Shown here one piece after another: positions 32,166-40,024 of a DNA stretch of 48,531 bases. This DNA comes from Bacillota bacterium (lineage in GTDB: Bacteria; Bacillota; Clostridia; Christensenellales; Aristaeellaceae): contig JAEYCB010000004.1 of assembly GCA_023404345.1 (NCBI GenBank), forward strand, positions 1 through 48,531, given 5' to 3'. The notes under the pieces were generated by a model. It did not search any database, was not told where the DNA came from, and saw only the letters and a program-made list of their open reading frames with translations. The translations under genes and the position numbers were made by a program. The number at the start of each line of letters is the position of its first letter. Within the stretch, counting starts at the first letter, position 1.

Positions 32166-33011
32166 TTAACCCAGCAAACGTCCTATCACCTCATAGAGGT
32201 GTTCCAGCTCCTGCGCGCTGTTATAGGAAAGCGTAATTTTACCCCGCGTCTCCGTGCCGGAGAGCGTGGTTTTCAGGCCCAGGGCCTCGCGCATGGCATT
32301 TTGCAGCGCCATCAATTCGGGGCCTGTCTCCCGCTTGGAAGCCGGCTGGCGCACAGCGGTACGTGCCTTGGCCATCTCTTCCAGTTTACGCACGCTATAC
32401 CCATGTAGCACGCATTGATGCGCCAATTCCAGCTGACGCGTCTCACTGTCCAGACCGGCCAGCACACGCGCGTGGCCGGCAGACAGATCTCCCGTGACTA
32501 CCAGGTCGGTCACTGCTTTGGGCAAATTCAGCAGCCGCAGCGCGTTGGCGATGGCCGGGCGGCTCTTGCCCAGCTTGCGCGCAGCCTGCTCCTGCGTATA
32601 GCCGCATTCCTGCATAAGGCTGCGGATGGCAGCGGCTTCTTCGATGGGATTAAGGTCCTGGCGCTGCAGGTTTTCGATCAGCGCCGCCTCCATCTGTTGT
32701 TCGTTAGTCATGCTGCGCACGATGCAGGGCACCGTATCCAGCCCCGCCAGGCGTGCAGCGCGGTAGCGGCGCTCGCCCGCCACAATGCGGTAGCGCATGC
32801 CGTTTTCCACCACTAGAATGGGCGAAAGCACACCCGCCTCACGGATGCTGTCAGCCAGCTGCTCCAACGCTTCCTTGTCAAAATCCCGCCTTGGCTGGGA
32901 GGCGTTGGGGTCGATCTCGTCGATGGAGATATCGCGCACCACCGTTTCCAGCAATTCGCCGTTCTGTGGCAAAAGCACATCCAGGCCCCTGCCGAGTCCG
33001 CCGCGTTTCAT
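32166..33011 (-). CDS. parB: Chromosome partitioning protein ParB (Spo0J)
   Basis: A 281-residue ParB/Spo0J protein. It has the CTP-binding N-terminal domain with GERRYRAA and ENLQRQDLNPIEEA, a helix-turn-helix (YTQEQAARKLGKSRPAIANAL) that reads parS, and a short C-terminal dimerisation region. The ATG at 33011 has AGGAG 9 nt upstream; a GTG two codons earlier is only 3 nt from it. Paired with parA. No consensus parS (TGTTTCACGTGAAACA) was noticed in the window on visual scan. Confidence 0.95.
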   Translation of the reverse strand: MKRGGLGRGLDVLLPQNGELLETVVRDISIDEIDPNASQPRRDFDKEALEQLADSIREAGVLSPILVVENGMRYRIVAGERRYRAARLAGLDTVPCIVRSMTNEQQMEAALIENLQRQDLNPIEEAAAIRSLMQECGYTQEQAARKLGKSRPAIANALRLLNLPKAVTDLVVTGDLSAGHARVLAGLDSETRQLELAHQCVLHGYSVRKLEEMAKARTAVRQPASKRETGPELMALQNAMREALGLKTTLSGTETRGKITLSYNSAQELEHLYEVIGRLLG

Positions 33012-33023
33012 CTTCACCGACTC

Positions 33024-33782
33024 CTATCTGTTGCGCTGCAAAAACTCCTGTGCCAGCCTGCGATAGCTGTCCGCCCCCAGGCTGCGGGGATCGTACAGAT
33101 GAATTGGCAGGCCGTGGCTGGGCGCTTCGCCCAGACGTACATTGCGCGGGATCGCCGTGGCGAACACGCGGCTTTTGAAATGCTTCTTGACCGAATCCAC
33201 CACCTGAATGCCCAGGTTGGTACGCGCATCCAGCATGGTCAGCAGCACCCCTTCAATATCAAGGCCGGGGTTGAAGGCATGCTTGACGCGGTTGACGGTG
33301 TTCATCAGGCTGGATACGCCCTCCAGCGCATAGTATTCGCACTGGATGGGGATAAGCACGCGCTGCGCTGCCGTGAGGGCATTGACCGTGAGCAGCCCCA
33401 GCGAAGGAGGACAATCCACAAAAAGGAAATCAAAATCCCCTTCGATGGTTTTTAGCAAATGCCGCAGCCGGTATTCTCGCCGGTCCAGCTCCACAAGTTC
33501 CAGCTCTGCGCCCGCCAGACGGATATCCGCGGGGATCAGGCTCAGGCCCTTGACGCAGGTGCTTTGCAAGCAGGAAGAAAGCGGTGTACGCCCCATCAGC
33601 GCCTCATAGACCGAATGGGCGCCTGCGCTGCCGCCGATGCCACTGGTGGTATTGCCCTGGGGGTCCAGGTCTACCAGCAGCACGCGCTTGCCCGCTTCGG
33701 CCAGACAAGCAGCCAGGTTGATCGCGGTCGTGGTTTTGCCCACGCCGCCCTTCTGATTGGTAATGGCGATCGTCTTGCCCAT
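33024..33782 (-). CDS. parA: Chromosome partitioning ATPase ParA (Soj)
   Basis: A 252-residue deviant-Walker ATPase: KGGVGKTTTAINLAACLA at the N-terminus, VDLDPQGNTT, and FVDCPPSLGLLT. It forms gradients on the nucleoid and works with ParB in origin segregation. Length fits chromosomal Soj. Twelve base pairs separate its stop from the parB start. It is not beside the usual rnpA/gidAB genes of an origin region, and instead lies between VanY-type genes. Confidence 0.95.
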   Translation of the reverse strand: MGKTIAITNQKGGVGKTTTAINLAACLAEAGKRVLLVDLDPQGNTTSGIGGSAGAHSVYEALMGRTPLSSCLQSTCVKGLSLIPADIRLAGAELELVELDRREYRLRHLLKTIEGDFDFLFVDCPPSLGLLTVNALTAAQRVLIPIQCEYYALEGVSSLMNTVNRVKHAFNPGLDIEGVLLTMLDARTNLGIQVVDSVKKHFKSRVFATAIPRNVRLGEAPSHGLPIHLYDPRSLGADSYRRLAQEFLQRNR

Positions 33783-33828
33783 ATCAGCCCTCGTTCATAT
33801 CCATTCGTACGCCTTTGCGCCAGGGACC

Positions 33829-33857
33829 ATTGTACCCTGTCGCATGCAAAAAGTAAA
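33829..33857 (-). promoter_or_regulatory. parAB promoter
   Basis: On the minus strand TTTACT (33857-33852) and TACAAT (33834-33829) are spaced by 17 bp, 47 bp before the parA start. It lies in the 85-bp gap after the second VanY gene. Confidence 0.7.
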
Positions 33858-33867
33858 GCGATCCCCC

Positions 33868-34764
33868 TCAGAATACGAGGGATACCTCCGCGTCGCCATC
33901 CTCGCCCACTTCGTCGAGCACGTAGCTTTCCGGCGGGGCATTCAGGCAGGCGTATTCATAAGCCAGCTGCTCCTCCACATCGCCGCCGCGGCTTTCAAAC
34001 TCCTCCACGGCCGCCTGGGCTTCCTCGGTAAATTCCTCCAACGTCATGCCGTTGGCCATGATATAGGAGGCGATTTCCTTGCCCACATAGCGGAAGTGCC
34101 ACGGCTCAAACTTGATACCGGTCACATCTTCCTTTTCCTCCAGAAAGCGCAGGATAAAGCCGAAGGTGTCGCAGTTTTCCTTCATCCACTGGGCTTCAGG
34201 AGTCCATTTGAAATCCTGCGTCATGGTGGGACGGCCGGCGTAATCGCCGTTGAGAATATCGGCGCAGATACCGGTCTGATGCTCGCTGGAACCGGGCTTG
34301 GCCACGTAGCCGTCATCCACGTTGTTGTTGCGGGCCAGGTAATTGGCATAAGTGGTAGACTGCGTGCCGTAGCTACGGTATCCGCTCTTGAGGTAGAGCA
34401 CCATGCCGGTGTCCTCGTCATAGGTGGCGGTCTTTTCCTTGCCGTTTTCGTTGACATACACGTATTCCGTGACGTAGGACGCGGCGTTAAACATCTCCGT
34501 AAGCGCCTTAGCCGCCGTTTCCTCCAGGTACACAGCGGCGGACGTAGCGCGCTTGACGCCGGTCACCTTCACCAGCGGGTCAGGCTCGAAATCCTTATCC
34601 AGCATGTTATCGGCATTGACCAACATCGCATACTTGGACTGGATCTCCGTCAGCGATACGGGATAGGTCCAACGCACCTCGGGCGCGCCGCTTTCCTCCG
34701 CGCACGCCCCGATCACAGACAGGCACAGGATGACCGTCAGAATACCGCACACCAGCTTGTTCAT
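33868..34764 (-). CDS. VanY-type D-alanyl-D-alanine carboxypeptidase (M15B), possible lipoprotein
   Basis: A 298-residue exported zinc peptidase. The signal peptide ends VIGAC with Cys21 in a plausible lipobox (I-G-A-C), so it may be a lipoprotein. Active-site elements are complete: SGYRSYGTQ, SEHQTGICAD (zinc H162, D169) and EPWHFRYVG (catalytic E220, zinc H223). It would trim the terminal D-Ala from peptidoglycan stem peptides. The C-terminal 60 residues are acidic and Glu-rich. Start ATG after GAGGTG. It lies 9 bp after the preceding VanY gene and before parA. Confidence 0.9.
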   Translation of the reverse strand: MNKLVCGILTVILCLSVIGACAEESGAPEVRWTYPVSLTEIQSKYAMLVNADNMLDKDFEPDPLVKVTGVKRATSAAVYLEETAAKALTEMFNAASYVTEYVYVNENGKEKTATYDEDTGMVLYLKSGYRSYGTQSTTYANYLARNNNVDDGYVAKPGSSEHQTGICADILNGDYAGRPTMTQDFKWTPEAQWMKENCDTFGFILRFLEEKEDVTGIKFEPWHFRYVGKEIASYIMANGMTLEEFTEEAQAAVEEFESRGGDVEEQLAYEYACLNAPPESYVLDEVGEDGDAEVSLVF

Positions 34765-34773
34765 GCGAGCACC

Positions 34774-35451
34774 TCATTCATTCGTAGCTTGATGAATTAA
34801 AAAATCATACACGCCCAGCTTATAGCCGGTCATGTAGGTTTCCATGGGAACGCCGGATTCATAGATGGCCTGGGCCTGCCCCCTGCCCACATAGCGAACG
34901 TGCCATGGCTCGTACATATAGCCGGTCACGTCCTCATATTCCTTGAGATAGTGCACGATGAAGCCGAAGCGGTGTGCATTGGCGGCCACCCACTGACCCT
35001 CCTCGGTTTCCGCGAAGGAGGTATTCAACTGGGAACTGTTCTTTCTGGCCACGTCCATCGCCAGGCCAAGCTGGTGCTCGCTGGTACCGGGGCGGGCGGA
35101 TACGCGGTCCGCCTCCTCCTCCCCCTGGCTGGCTTTCTTGCGCGAATAGATGGTGGACTGCTTGGAATAGCTGCGGTAGCCAGATACGGTGGAGAGCGTT
35201 ATACCCTCCTCCTTGGCAGCGGCGAACATCTCCTCCAGCGCCGTGGCTGCGTCATCGCGCATGGACTGGGACATACCGGTGGCCTCCACCTTGCGCAGCG
35301 CTTCGGGCACAAAAAATTCGCTCACCGCGTGCTGGCGGTTGATGAGGAACATCGTTCCTTCCATATTTTTATCCGGCAGCGCCGCTTTCATACTGCCGTC
35401 CAGCAGGGCGGCGGATGCGGCGACGATGGAAAGCACCTTTCCCAGCAGCAA
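34774..35451 (-). CDS. VanY-type D-alanyl-D-alanine carboxypeptidase (M15B)
   Basis: A 225-residue zinc peptidase homologue with an intact site: SGYRSYSKQ, SEHQLGLAMD (H126, D133) and EPWHVRYVG (E181, H184). The N-terminus is uncertain. The longest frame starts at a TTG (35451) with a weak AAAGG 12 nt upstream, and gives a short hydrophobic stretch that could be a signal anchor. A GTG five codons later is an alternative. It is the first gene of the VanY-VanY-ParA-ParB-VanY block, with its own promoter. Confidence 0.85.
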   Translation of the reverse strand: MLLGKVLSIVAASAALLDGSMKAALPDKNMEGTMFLINRQHAVSEFFVPEALRKVEATGMSQSMRDDAATALEEMFAAAKEEGITLSTVSGYRSYSKQSTIYSRKKASQGEEEADRVSARPGTSEHQLGLAMDVARKNSSQLNTSFAETEEGQWVAANAHRFGFIVHYLKEYEDVTGYMYEPWHVRYVGRGQAQAIYESGVPMETYMTGYKLGVYDFLIHQATNE

Positions 35452-35474
35452 GTCCCATCACGACCTTTCGCTTT

Positions 35475-35503
35475 ATTGTATCATTTCCGTAACATTTAAG
35501 CAA
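35475..35503 (-). promoter_or_regulatory. Promoter of the first VanY gene
   Basis: On the minus strand TTGCTT (35503-35498) and TACAAT (35480-35475) are spaced by 17 bp. The -35 directly abuts the hflX stop codon at 35504-35506. Confidence 0.7.
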
Positions 35504-37276
35504 CTATTTCTTTTCGCCGCTGAGCACCTTTGCCCCTTCCCGACAGGCAAATTTTACATTTTGGGGCGTAATGCGCATGCGCATTTCCACACCCTCCTCA
35601 CTATGACGCTGTTGCAGCACACCGCCCATGGCGTGCAAGCGGCTGACCAAAGCATAGCGGCTGAAGGGCACCATGAGGCATACTTCTTGCGTACCTGCGT
35701 CCAGCTCGCTCTCCACGCGCAAAAGCAGTTCCTCCACATTGCGCCCCGTGGAGGCGCTGATATACAGCGCACCCGGGAGAGACTGCGCTTGTGGCGCAAT
35801 CAGATCGCACTTGTTGACGGCTTCAACGCGAGGCGCTTCGGTGGCACCCAAGCTGTCGAGCACCTCCTCCACGGTGCGGCGGCGGCCTTCCATCTGTGCG
35901 TCAGCGCCATCCAGCACCAACACCAGCACGTCGGCCAGACGGGCTTCCTCCAGAGTAGCGCGGAAGGCTTTGACCAGCTCATGTGGCAGCTTGCGGATAA
36001 AGCCCACTGTGTCCACCAGCAGCGCCTTGCCGCCGTGAGGCAATTCGATGGGGCGGCTTACGCTATCCAGGGTAGCAAACAGCTGGTTTTCCACGTACAC
36101 GTCCGCACCGGTGAGGCGGTTGAAGAGCGTGGACTTGCCCGCGTTGGTGTAGCCCACCAGCGCGATAATGGGCACGCCGTTCTTCTCGCGGCTCTGGCGG
36201 CGCAGGCTGCGCTGGCGTTCGATCTGCTCCAGCTCGCGCTCCAGATCGGTCAGGCGCTCGCGGATGCGGCGGCGGTTCACTTCCAGCTTGCTTTCGCCTG
36301 GGCCGCGCGTGCCGATGCCGCCCGCCAGGCGGCTGAGCACCAGACCCTGGCCCAGCAGGCGCTGGCTGCGATACTTGAGCTGGGCCATCTCCACCTGCAA
36401 TTTGCCCTCGCGTGTACTGGCGCGCGCGGCAAAGATGTCCAGAATCAGCGCCGTGCGGTCCACCACTTTCAGGCGCAGGATCTCTTCAAGGTTTTTCTGC
36501 ATCACGCCGGAAAGTTCCTCGTCGAAGATGACCACATCGGCCTGCGCAGCCTGACAGCGCAGGCTCAATTCCTCCGCCTTGCCCCGGCCCACGCAGAAAA
36601 CCGGGTCGGGCTTGGGACGCTTTTGCAAAACGCGCAGCACCGTTTCCGCTCCGGCTGTTTTGGCCAGTTCCTCCAATTCATCCAGCGATTCCTCGCTTTC
36701 GATACCCACCAGAACGGCACGCTCGCGATCAGGCCGCGTAGCGGGGGCGGCAGCGCGATAGGCCGCATCCGTGCTCTCGATTTCCGAAAGCCACTCCTCC
36801 TGCGGCAGACGGCGAACGCTGATAAGTTCGGTTCGGCGGACGCTTCCCTCGTTTTCCGGGTCCAGAAAGGCGCACTGCACGCTGGTGGGCCGTCCGTCCT
36901 CGCTCACGCCCACGGCGCACATGGCATCAAAGCGCATGCTCAAAAGTGCGCTCACATCCACATCGCTCAGTTCGCCTGTGGCGCGGGGATGCGTGTGCAC
37001 GCAGCGCACCATGCTCAGCCGCCGCTCGCCACGGCGCAGGCGCAGATCCGGCAGGTCAATGCTGTCGGCCCGGCCAATAAAGACGTCCGCAATTTCACCA
37101 AAGCGGGTGATATACACCGCGATCTCACGGTTCATGGACGCAGAATAGCCGCAGAGACTTTGAAGCAAGTCCTGCGGCATAAATTGGCCGGGTTCGAGCT
37201 GCACGTCATAGAGCGTTGCCAGCTCGTCCAGCACACTTTTTCGGATTCCCTCAGTATTGCCATGAATATCTGGCAT
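35504..37276 (-). CDS. hflX: GTPase HflX with N-terminal JAMM-like domain
   Basis: A 590-residue protein, about 180 residues longer at the N-terminus than Escherichia or Bacillus HflX. The HflX core shows FCVGRGKAEEL, GPGESKLE, and a GTPase domain with G1 GYTNAGKST (375-383), DTVGF (422-426) and NKCD. HflX splits or rescues stalled ribosomes. The extra N-terminal part has E51, then HTHP (94-97), and S104...D107, which fits the JAMM metalloprotease/isopeptidase pattern as in RadC (HxHP-x6-SxxD). Start ATG follows AAAGGA. It lies 21 bp after nifU on the same strand. Confidence 0.92.
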   Translation of the reverse strand: MPDIHGNTEGIRKSVLDELATLYDVQLEPGQFMPQDLLQSLCGYSASMNREIAVYITRFGEIADVFIGRADSIDLPDLRLRRGERRLSMVRCVHTHPRATGELSDVDVSALLSMRFDAMCAVGVSEDGRPTSVQCAFLDPENEGSVRRTELISVRRLPQEEWLSEIESTDAAYRAAAPATRPDRERAVLVGIESEESLDELEELAKTAGAETVLRVLQKRPKPDPVFCVGRGKAEELSLRCQAAQADVVIFDEELSGVMQKNLEEILRLKVVDRTALILDIFAARASTREGKLQVEMAQLKYRSQRLLGQGLVLSRLAGGIGTRGPGESKLEVNRRRIRERLTDLERELEQIERQRSLRRQSREKNGVPIIALVGYTNAGKSTLFNRLTGADVYVENQLFATLDSVSRPIELPHGGKALLVDTVGFIRKLPHELVKAFRATLEEARLADVLVLVLDGADAQMEGRRRTVEEVLDSLGATEAPRVEAVNKCDLIAPQAQSLPGALYISASTGRNVEELLLRVESELDAGTQEVCLMVPFSRYALVSRLHAMGGVLQQRHSEEGVEMRMRITPQNVKFACREGAKVLSGEKK

Positions 37277-37297
37277 AGGCCGTCCTTTCAGCGCCCC

Positions 37298-37672
37298 TTA
37301 TTCCTTGGGGTGCTTTTTCTGATAATCCTCCACTGCGGCGTGGATAGCCTGCTCCGCCAGAAGCGAGCAGTGCATCTTCACCGGGGGCAGGCCGTCGAGC
37401 GCCTCGGCCACAGCCTTGTTGGTCAGCTGGAGCGCCTCATCGATGCTCTTGCCCTTGACCATCTCAGTGGCCATGCTGCTGGTGGCGATGGCCGCGCAGC
37501 AGCCGAAGGTCTTGAATTTCACGTCAGTGATAACGTCGTTTTCCACCTTGATATCCATCTTCATGATATCGCCGCACTTGGCGTTGCCCACGGTGCCGGT
37601 GCCGGAAGCGTCGGGAATTTCACCCACATTGCGGGGATGCTCGAAATGCTCCATCACTTTTTCGCTGTACAT
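37298..37672 (-). CDS. nifU: Fe-S cluster assembly scaffold NifU/IscU
   Basis: A 124-residue IscU-like scaffold on which [2Fe-2S] or [4Fe-4S] clusters are built. The three conserved cysteines are present: C33 in AKCGD, C58/C59 in FGCCAAIATSS and C102 in MHCSLLAE. The Asp after the first Cys (CGD) is also conserved. Downstream of the cysteine desulfurase, with AGGAGG before the ATG. Confidence 0.94.
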   Translation of the reverse strand: MYSEKVMEHFEHPRNVGEIPDASGTGTVGNAKCGDIMKMDIKVENDVITDVKFKTFGCCAAIATSSMATEMVKGKSIDEALQLTNKAVAEALDGLPPVKMHCSLLAEQAIHAAVEDYQKKHPKE

Positions 37673-37730
37673 GGTATTTCCTCCTTCAATAACAATGGCA
37701 ATAATTCAAATCCGGGCCTGCGCCCGCGCG

Positions 37731-38912
37731 TCAGGGCTGAAAACTGTTTTCAGCGGACAGGGCGCTCATCTCGCGCAGGTTCTTTACGATGCCAGGCAGC
37801 TTCTCAATCACGTAATCCACATCGGCCTCGGTGGTATCGTTGCCAAGTGATAGACGCAGACTGCCATGAGCGATCTCGTGCGGCAGGCCGATGGCCAGCA
37901 GCACATGCGAAGGATCAAGGCTGCCGCTGGTGCAGGCCGAGCCGCTGGAGGCTTCCACGCCTGCCAGATCCAGACGCATGAGCAAAGCCTCGCCCTCCAC
38001 GTAACGCACGGAAACATTGACGTTGCCAGGCAGGCGCTGCGTGCGATGGCCGTTGAGGCGCACATCGGGGATATTTTGCAGAATGCCGTCGATCAGCCGG
38101 TCGCGCAGGGCGGTGAGGCGGCGGGTATATTCGGGCAGCTCGGAGACGGCCAACTCAATGGCCGCACCCAAACCCACGATGCCGGGAAGGTTCTCCGTGC
38201 CCGCACGCAGGCCGCGCTCCTGCGCCCCGCCAAAGATCAGGTTGGAAATCTTGACGCCCTTGCGAATATAGAGCGCTCCGATGCCCTTGGGCGCATGGAA
38301 CTTGTGGCCGGAAAGGCTGAGCATGTCCACGTTCCAGTCGTTCACGTCGATAGGTACGGCGCCCACGGCCTGCACCGCGTCGGTGTGGAACAGAACGCCC
38401 GCCTCATGCGCAACCTTGCCAATCTCGCGGATAGGCTCGATGGTGCCGATTTCGTTGTTGGCTGCCATGATGGAGATGAGCACCGTATCCGGACGGATGG
38501 CGTTTTTCACGTCCTCCACGCTCACCAGGCCGTTTTCATCCACAGGCAGGTAGGTGACCTCATAGCCCTGCTTTTCCATGTACTGGCAGGTATGCAGCAC
38601 GGCGTGGTGCTCAATCTGGCTGGTAATGATGTGCTTGCCCTTGGCGGCCAGCGCCTTGGAGGCGCATCGTATGGCCCAGTTATCGCTTTCGCTGCCGCCG
38701 GCGGTGAAATAGATTTCGCGGGGCTGTGCGCCCAGCGCCGCCGCCACCTGCTGGCGGGCCTTCTCCACCGCGCGCCGCGCGTCGCGGCCCACGCTGTGGA
38801 TAGAGCTGGGGTTGCCGTAATGCTGAGTGAAGTAGGGAAGCATGGCTTCCAGCACTTCGGGACGGGTGGCGGTGGTCGCCGCGTTGTCCATATAAATGAT
38901 GTGATCGGTCAT
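37731..38912 (-). CDS. nifS: Cysteine desulfurase NifS/IscS
   Basis: A 393-residue class V PLP enzyme that takes sulfur from cysteine for Fe-S cluster assembly. PLP lysine K204 is in SLSGHKFHAPKG; the catalytic Cys327 lies in SSGSACTSG, a short loop as in NifS/IscS group I enzymes. TAGGSESDN and EHHAVL are typical. The ATG overlaps the iscR stop (ATGA), so translation is coupled to the regulator. Confidence 0.95.
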   Translation of the reverse strand: MTDHIIYMDNAATTATRPEVLEAMLPYFTQHYGNPSSIHSVGRDARRAVEKARQQVAAALGAQPREIYFTAGGSESDNWAIRCASKALAAKGKHIITSQIEHHAVLHTCQYMEKQGYEVTYLPVDENGLVSVEDVKNAIRPDTVLISIMAANNEIGTIEPIREIGKVAHEAGVLFHTDAVQAVGAVPIDVNDWNVDMLSLSGHKFHAPKGIGALYIRKGVKISNLIFGGAQERGLRAGTENLPGIVGLGAAIELAVSELPEYTRRLTALRDRLIDGILQNIPDVRLNGHRTQRLPGNVNVSVRYVEGEALLMRLDLAGVEASSGSACTSGSLDPSHVLLAIGLPHEIAHGSLRLSLGNDTTEADVDYVIEKLPGIVKNLREMSALSAENSFQP

Positions 38913-39337
38913 GGCTGTTCTTCCTCGCTTTCGCATGCCTGGGTAAGCATATCGCTGAGTTTGATCTTTTCCAGCTCCGTGTTGATGCTGTCGGTCACAC
39001 GCTGCCAAACCCAGCGCACAGGACAGGTGCCGGATTTTCGGCAGGCGTTGTCGGCCGAAGCGCACTCGCTGAGCTCGATGGGGCCTTCCACCGCGTCAAT
39101 GATATCGCGCAGGCTCACATTTTCCGGCGCGACGGCGATCTGGTAGCCCCCCTGCGCCCCGCGCACGGTGCTCACCAGCCCCGCACGGCGAAGGTTGCCC
39201 AGAAGCTGCTCCAAATATTGCTTGGGCACGCCGCCCATGGTGGAAATGCTCTGCAGCGGGAGCGGCCCCTCGCCCGCGTGGGCAGCCAGATAATACATGG
39301 CATACAGGCCATATTTGCCCCGGGTGGATAGCTTCAT
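38909..39337 (-). CDS. iscR: Rrf2-family Fe-S regulator IscR
   Basis: A 142-residue winged-helix regulator. The N-terminal HTH is followed by three cysteines, C92, C99 and C105, spaced nearly as in E. coli IscR (92, 98, 104). These would bind [2Fe-2S] and make it a cluster-level sensor. It heads the iscR-nifS-nifU-hflX gene row. A palindrome in its own leader suggests autoregulation. Start ATG after AAAGGAGCG. Confidence 0.9.
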   Translation of the reverse strand: MKLSTRGKYGLYAMYYLAAHAGEGPLPLQSISTMGGVPKQYLEQLLGNLRRAGLVSTVRGAQGGYQIAVAPENVSLRDIIDAVEGPIELSECASADNACRKSGTCPVRWVWQRVTDSINTELEKIKLSDMLTQACESEEEQP

Positions 39338-39351
39338 TCCGCGCTCCTTTC

Positions 39352-39380
39352 GGAATCCCTACTTTTTTAATCGGGTTTCC
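39352..39380. promoter_or_regulatory. Inverted repeat in the iscR leader, probable operator
   Basis: GGAATCCC (39352-39359) and GGGTTTCC (39373-39380) form an inverted repeat with 7 of 8 matches around an AT-rich 13-bp centre. It begins at the predicted transcription start, a roadblock position. Confidence 0.55.
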
Positions 39381-39387
39381 AACTGGA

Positions 39388-39416
39388 AGAATAGCACGAA
39401 CCTGGTCGCGTGTCAA
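39388..39416 (-). promoter_or_regulatory. iscR operon promoter
   Basis: On the minus strand TTGACA (39416-39411) and TATTCT (39393-39388) are spaced by 17 bp. Confidence 0.85.
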
Positions 39417-39480
39417 TAGGGGCGAAAAAGTTTTTTCAGAACTTCAGGAAGCCTTCCCGGCCGGGGAACGCTCTTCCGGC

Positions 39481-39519
39481 AAAAAAGGAGGAGGGCACCC
39501 CAAACAGGCGTGCCTTCCC
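39481..39519 (-). terminator. Terminator of the gerM-rph-yfcE gene row
   Basis: On the minus strand a 9-bp stem with one mismatch (GGAAGGCAC with GTGCCCTCC) is followed by TCC and six T (39486-39481). It lies directly after the phosphoesterase stop. Confidence 0.8.
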
Positions 39520-39524
39520 GCTTT

Positions 39525-40022
39525 TTATTCCCATTTGCAAAGGCTCACACGCACACCGCCGTTGTCGGCCACGCGGATGTCGGCATAGGCTACGCTGCCG
39601 GCGAAGCGGTCGCACACCGCGCCTGGGTTTACGAGGTACATGCCGCGCTCCAGATCCACCTGCGCACGATGCGTGTGGCCGTAGAGCGCTACCTGCGCCT
39701 GGCATTCCAGTGCGGCATAATACAAACGGTCCAACCCATACTTGACATGCCACTCGTGGCCGTGGCAAGCGTAAAAGCGCACGCCATTGACCAGAAAGGA
39801 AACCGCGCGCTCCTCTCGGCTGCCCCAGTCATTGTTGCCGCGCACCGCATGGCACAGCGCGCCCGCCTCCATCAAAACCGGCTGCACGGCGGCAAAGTCT
39901 GAAAGCCCGTCGCCCAGAAAGACCGCCGTATGGACAGGGCCCACGCGCAGAGCCTGCTCCACCGCGGCGCGCAGGCCCGCCTTGTCCCCATGGGAATCGG
40001 AAAGCGCGATCACCCGCTTCAT
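39525..40022 (-). CDS. YfcE/MJ0936-type metallophosphoesterase (YsnB-like)
   Basis: A 165-residue phosphodiesterase of the YfcE family. Metal ligands are in SDSHGD, GDGLSD, GNNDW, CHGHE and YGHTHRA. The start ATG at 40022 lies just after the rdgB stop (TGAGCATG), indicating coupling. A long open frame upstream reads through the rph-rdgB gene in another phase and is not coding. The position after rph-rdgB matches ysnB in Bacillus subtilis. Its natural substrate is unknown. Confidence 0.92.
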   Translation of the reverse strand: MKRVIALSDSHGDKAGLRAAVEQALRVGPVHTAVFLGDGLSDFAAVQPVLMEAGALCHAVRGNNDWGSREERAVSFLVNGVRFYACHGHEWHVKYGLDRLYYAALECQAQVALYGHTHRAQVDLERGMYLVNPGAVCDRFAGSVAYADIRVADNGGVRVSLCKWE

Positions 40023-40024
40023 GC

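Noticed and set aside
35189..37981. A 930-codon plus-strand open frame antisense to hflX and the third VanY gene
   Set aside because: It is a mirror of GC-rich coding sequence that rarely uses TTA, CTA or TCA codons. It has no ribosome-binding site and no recognisable protein motifs; hflX on the other strand is certain.
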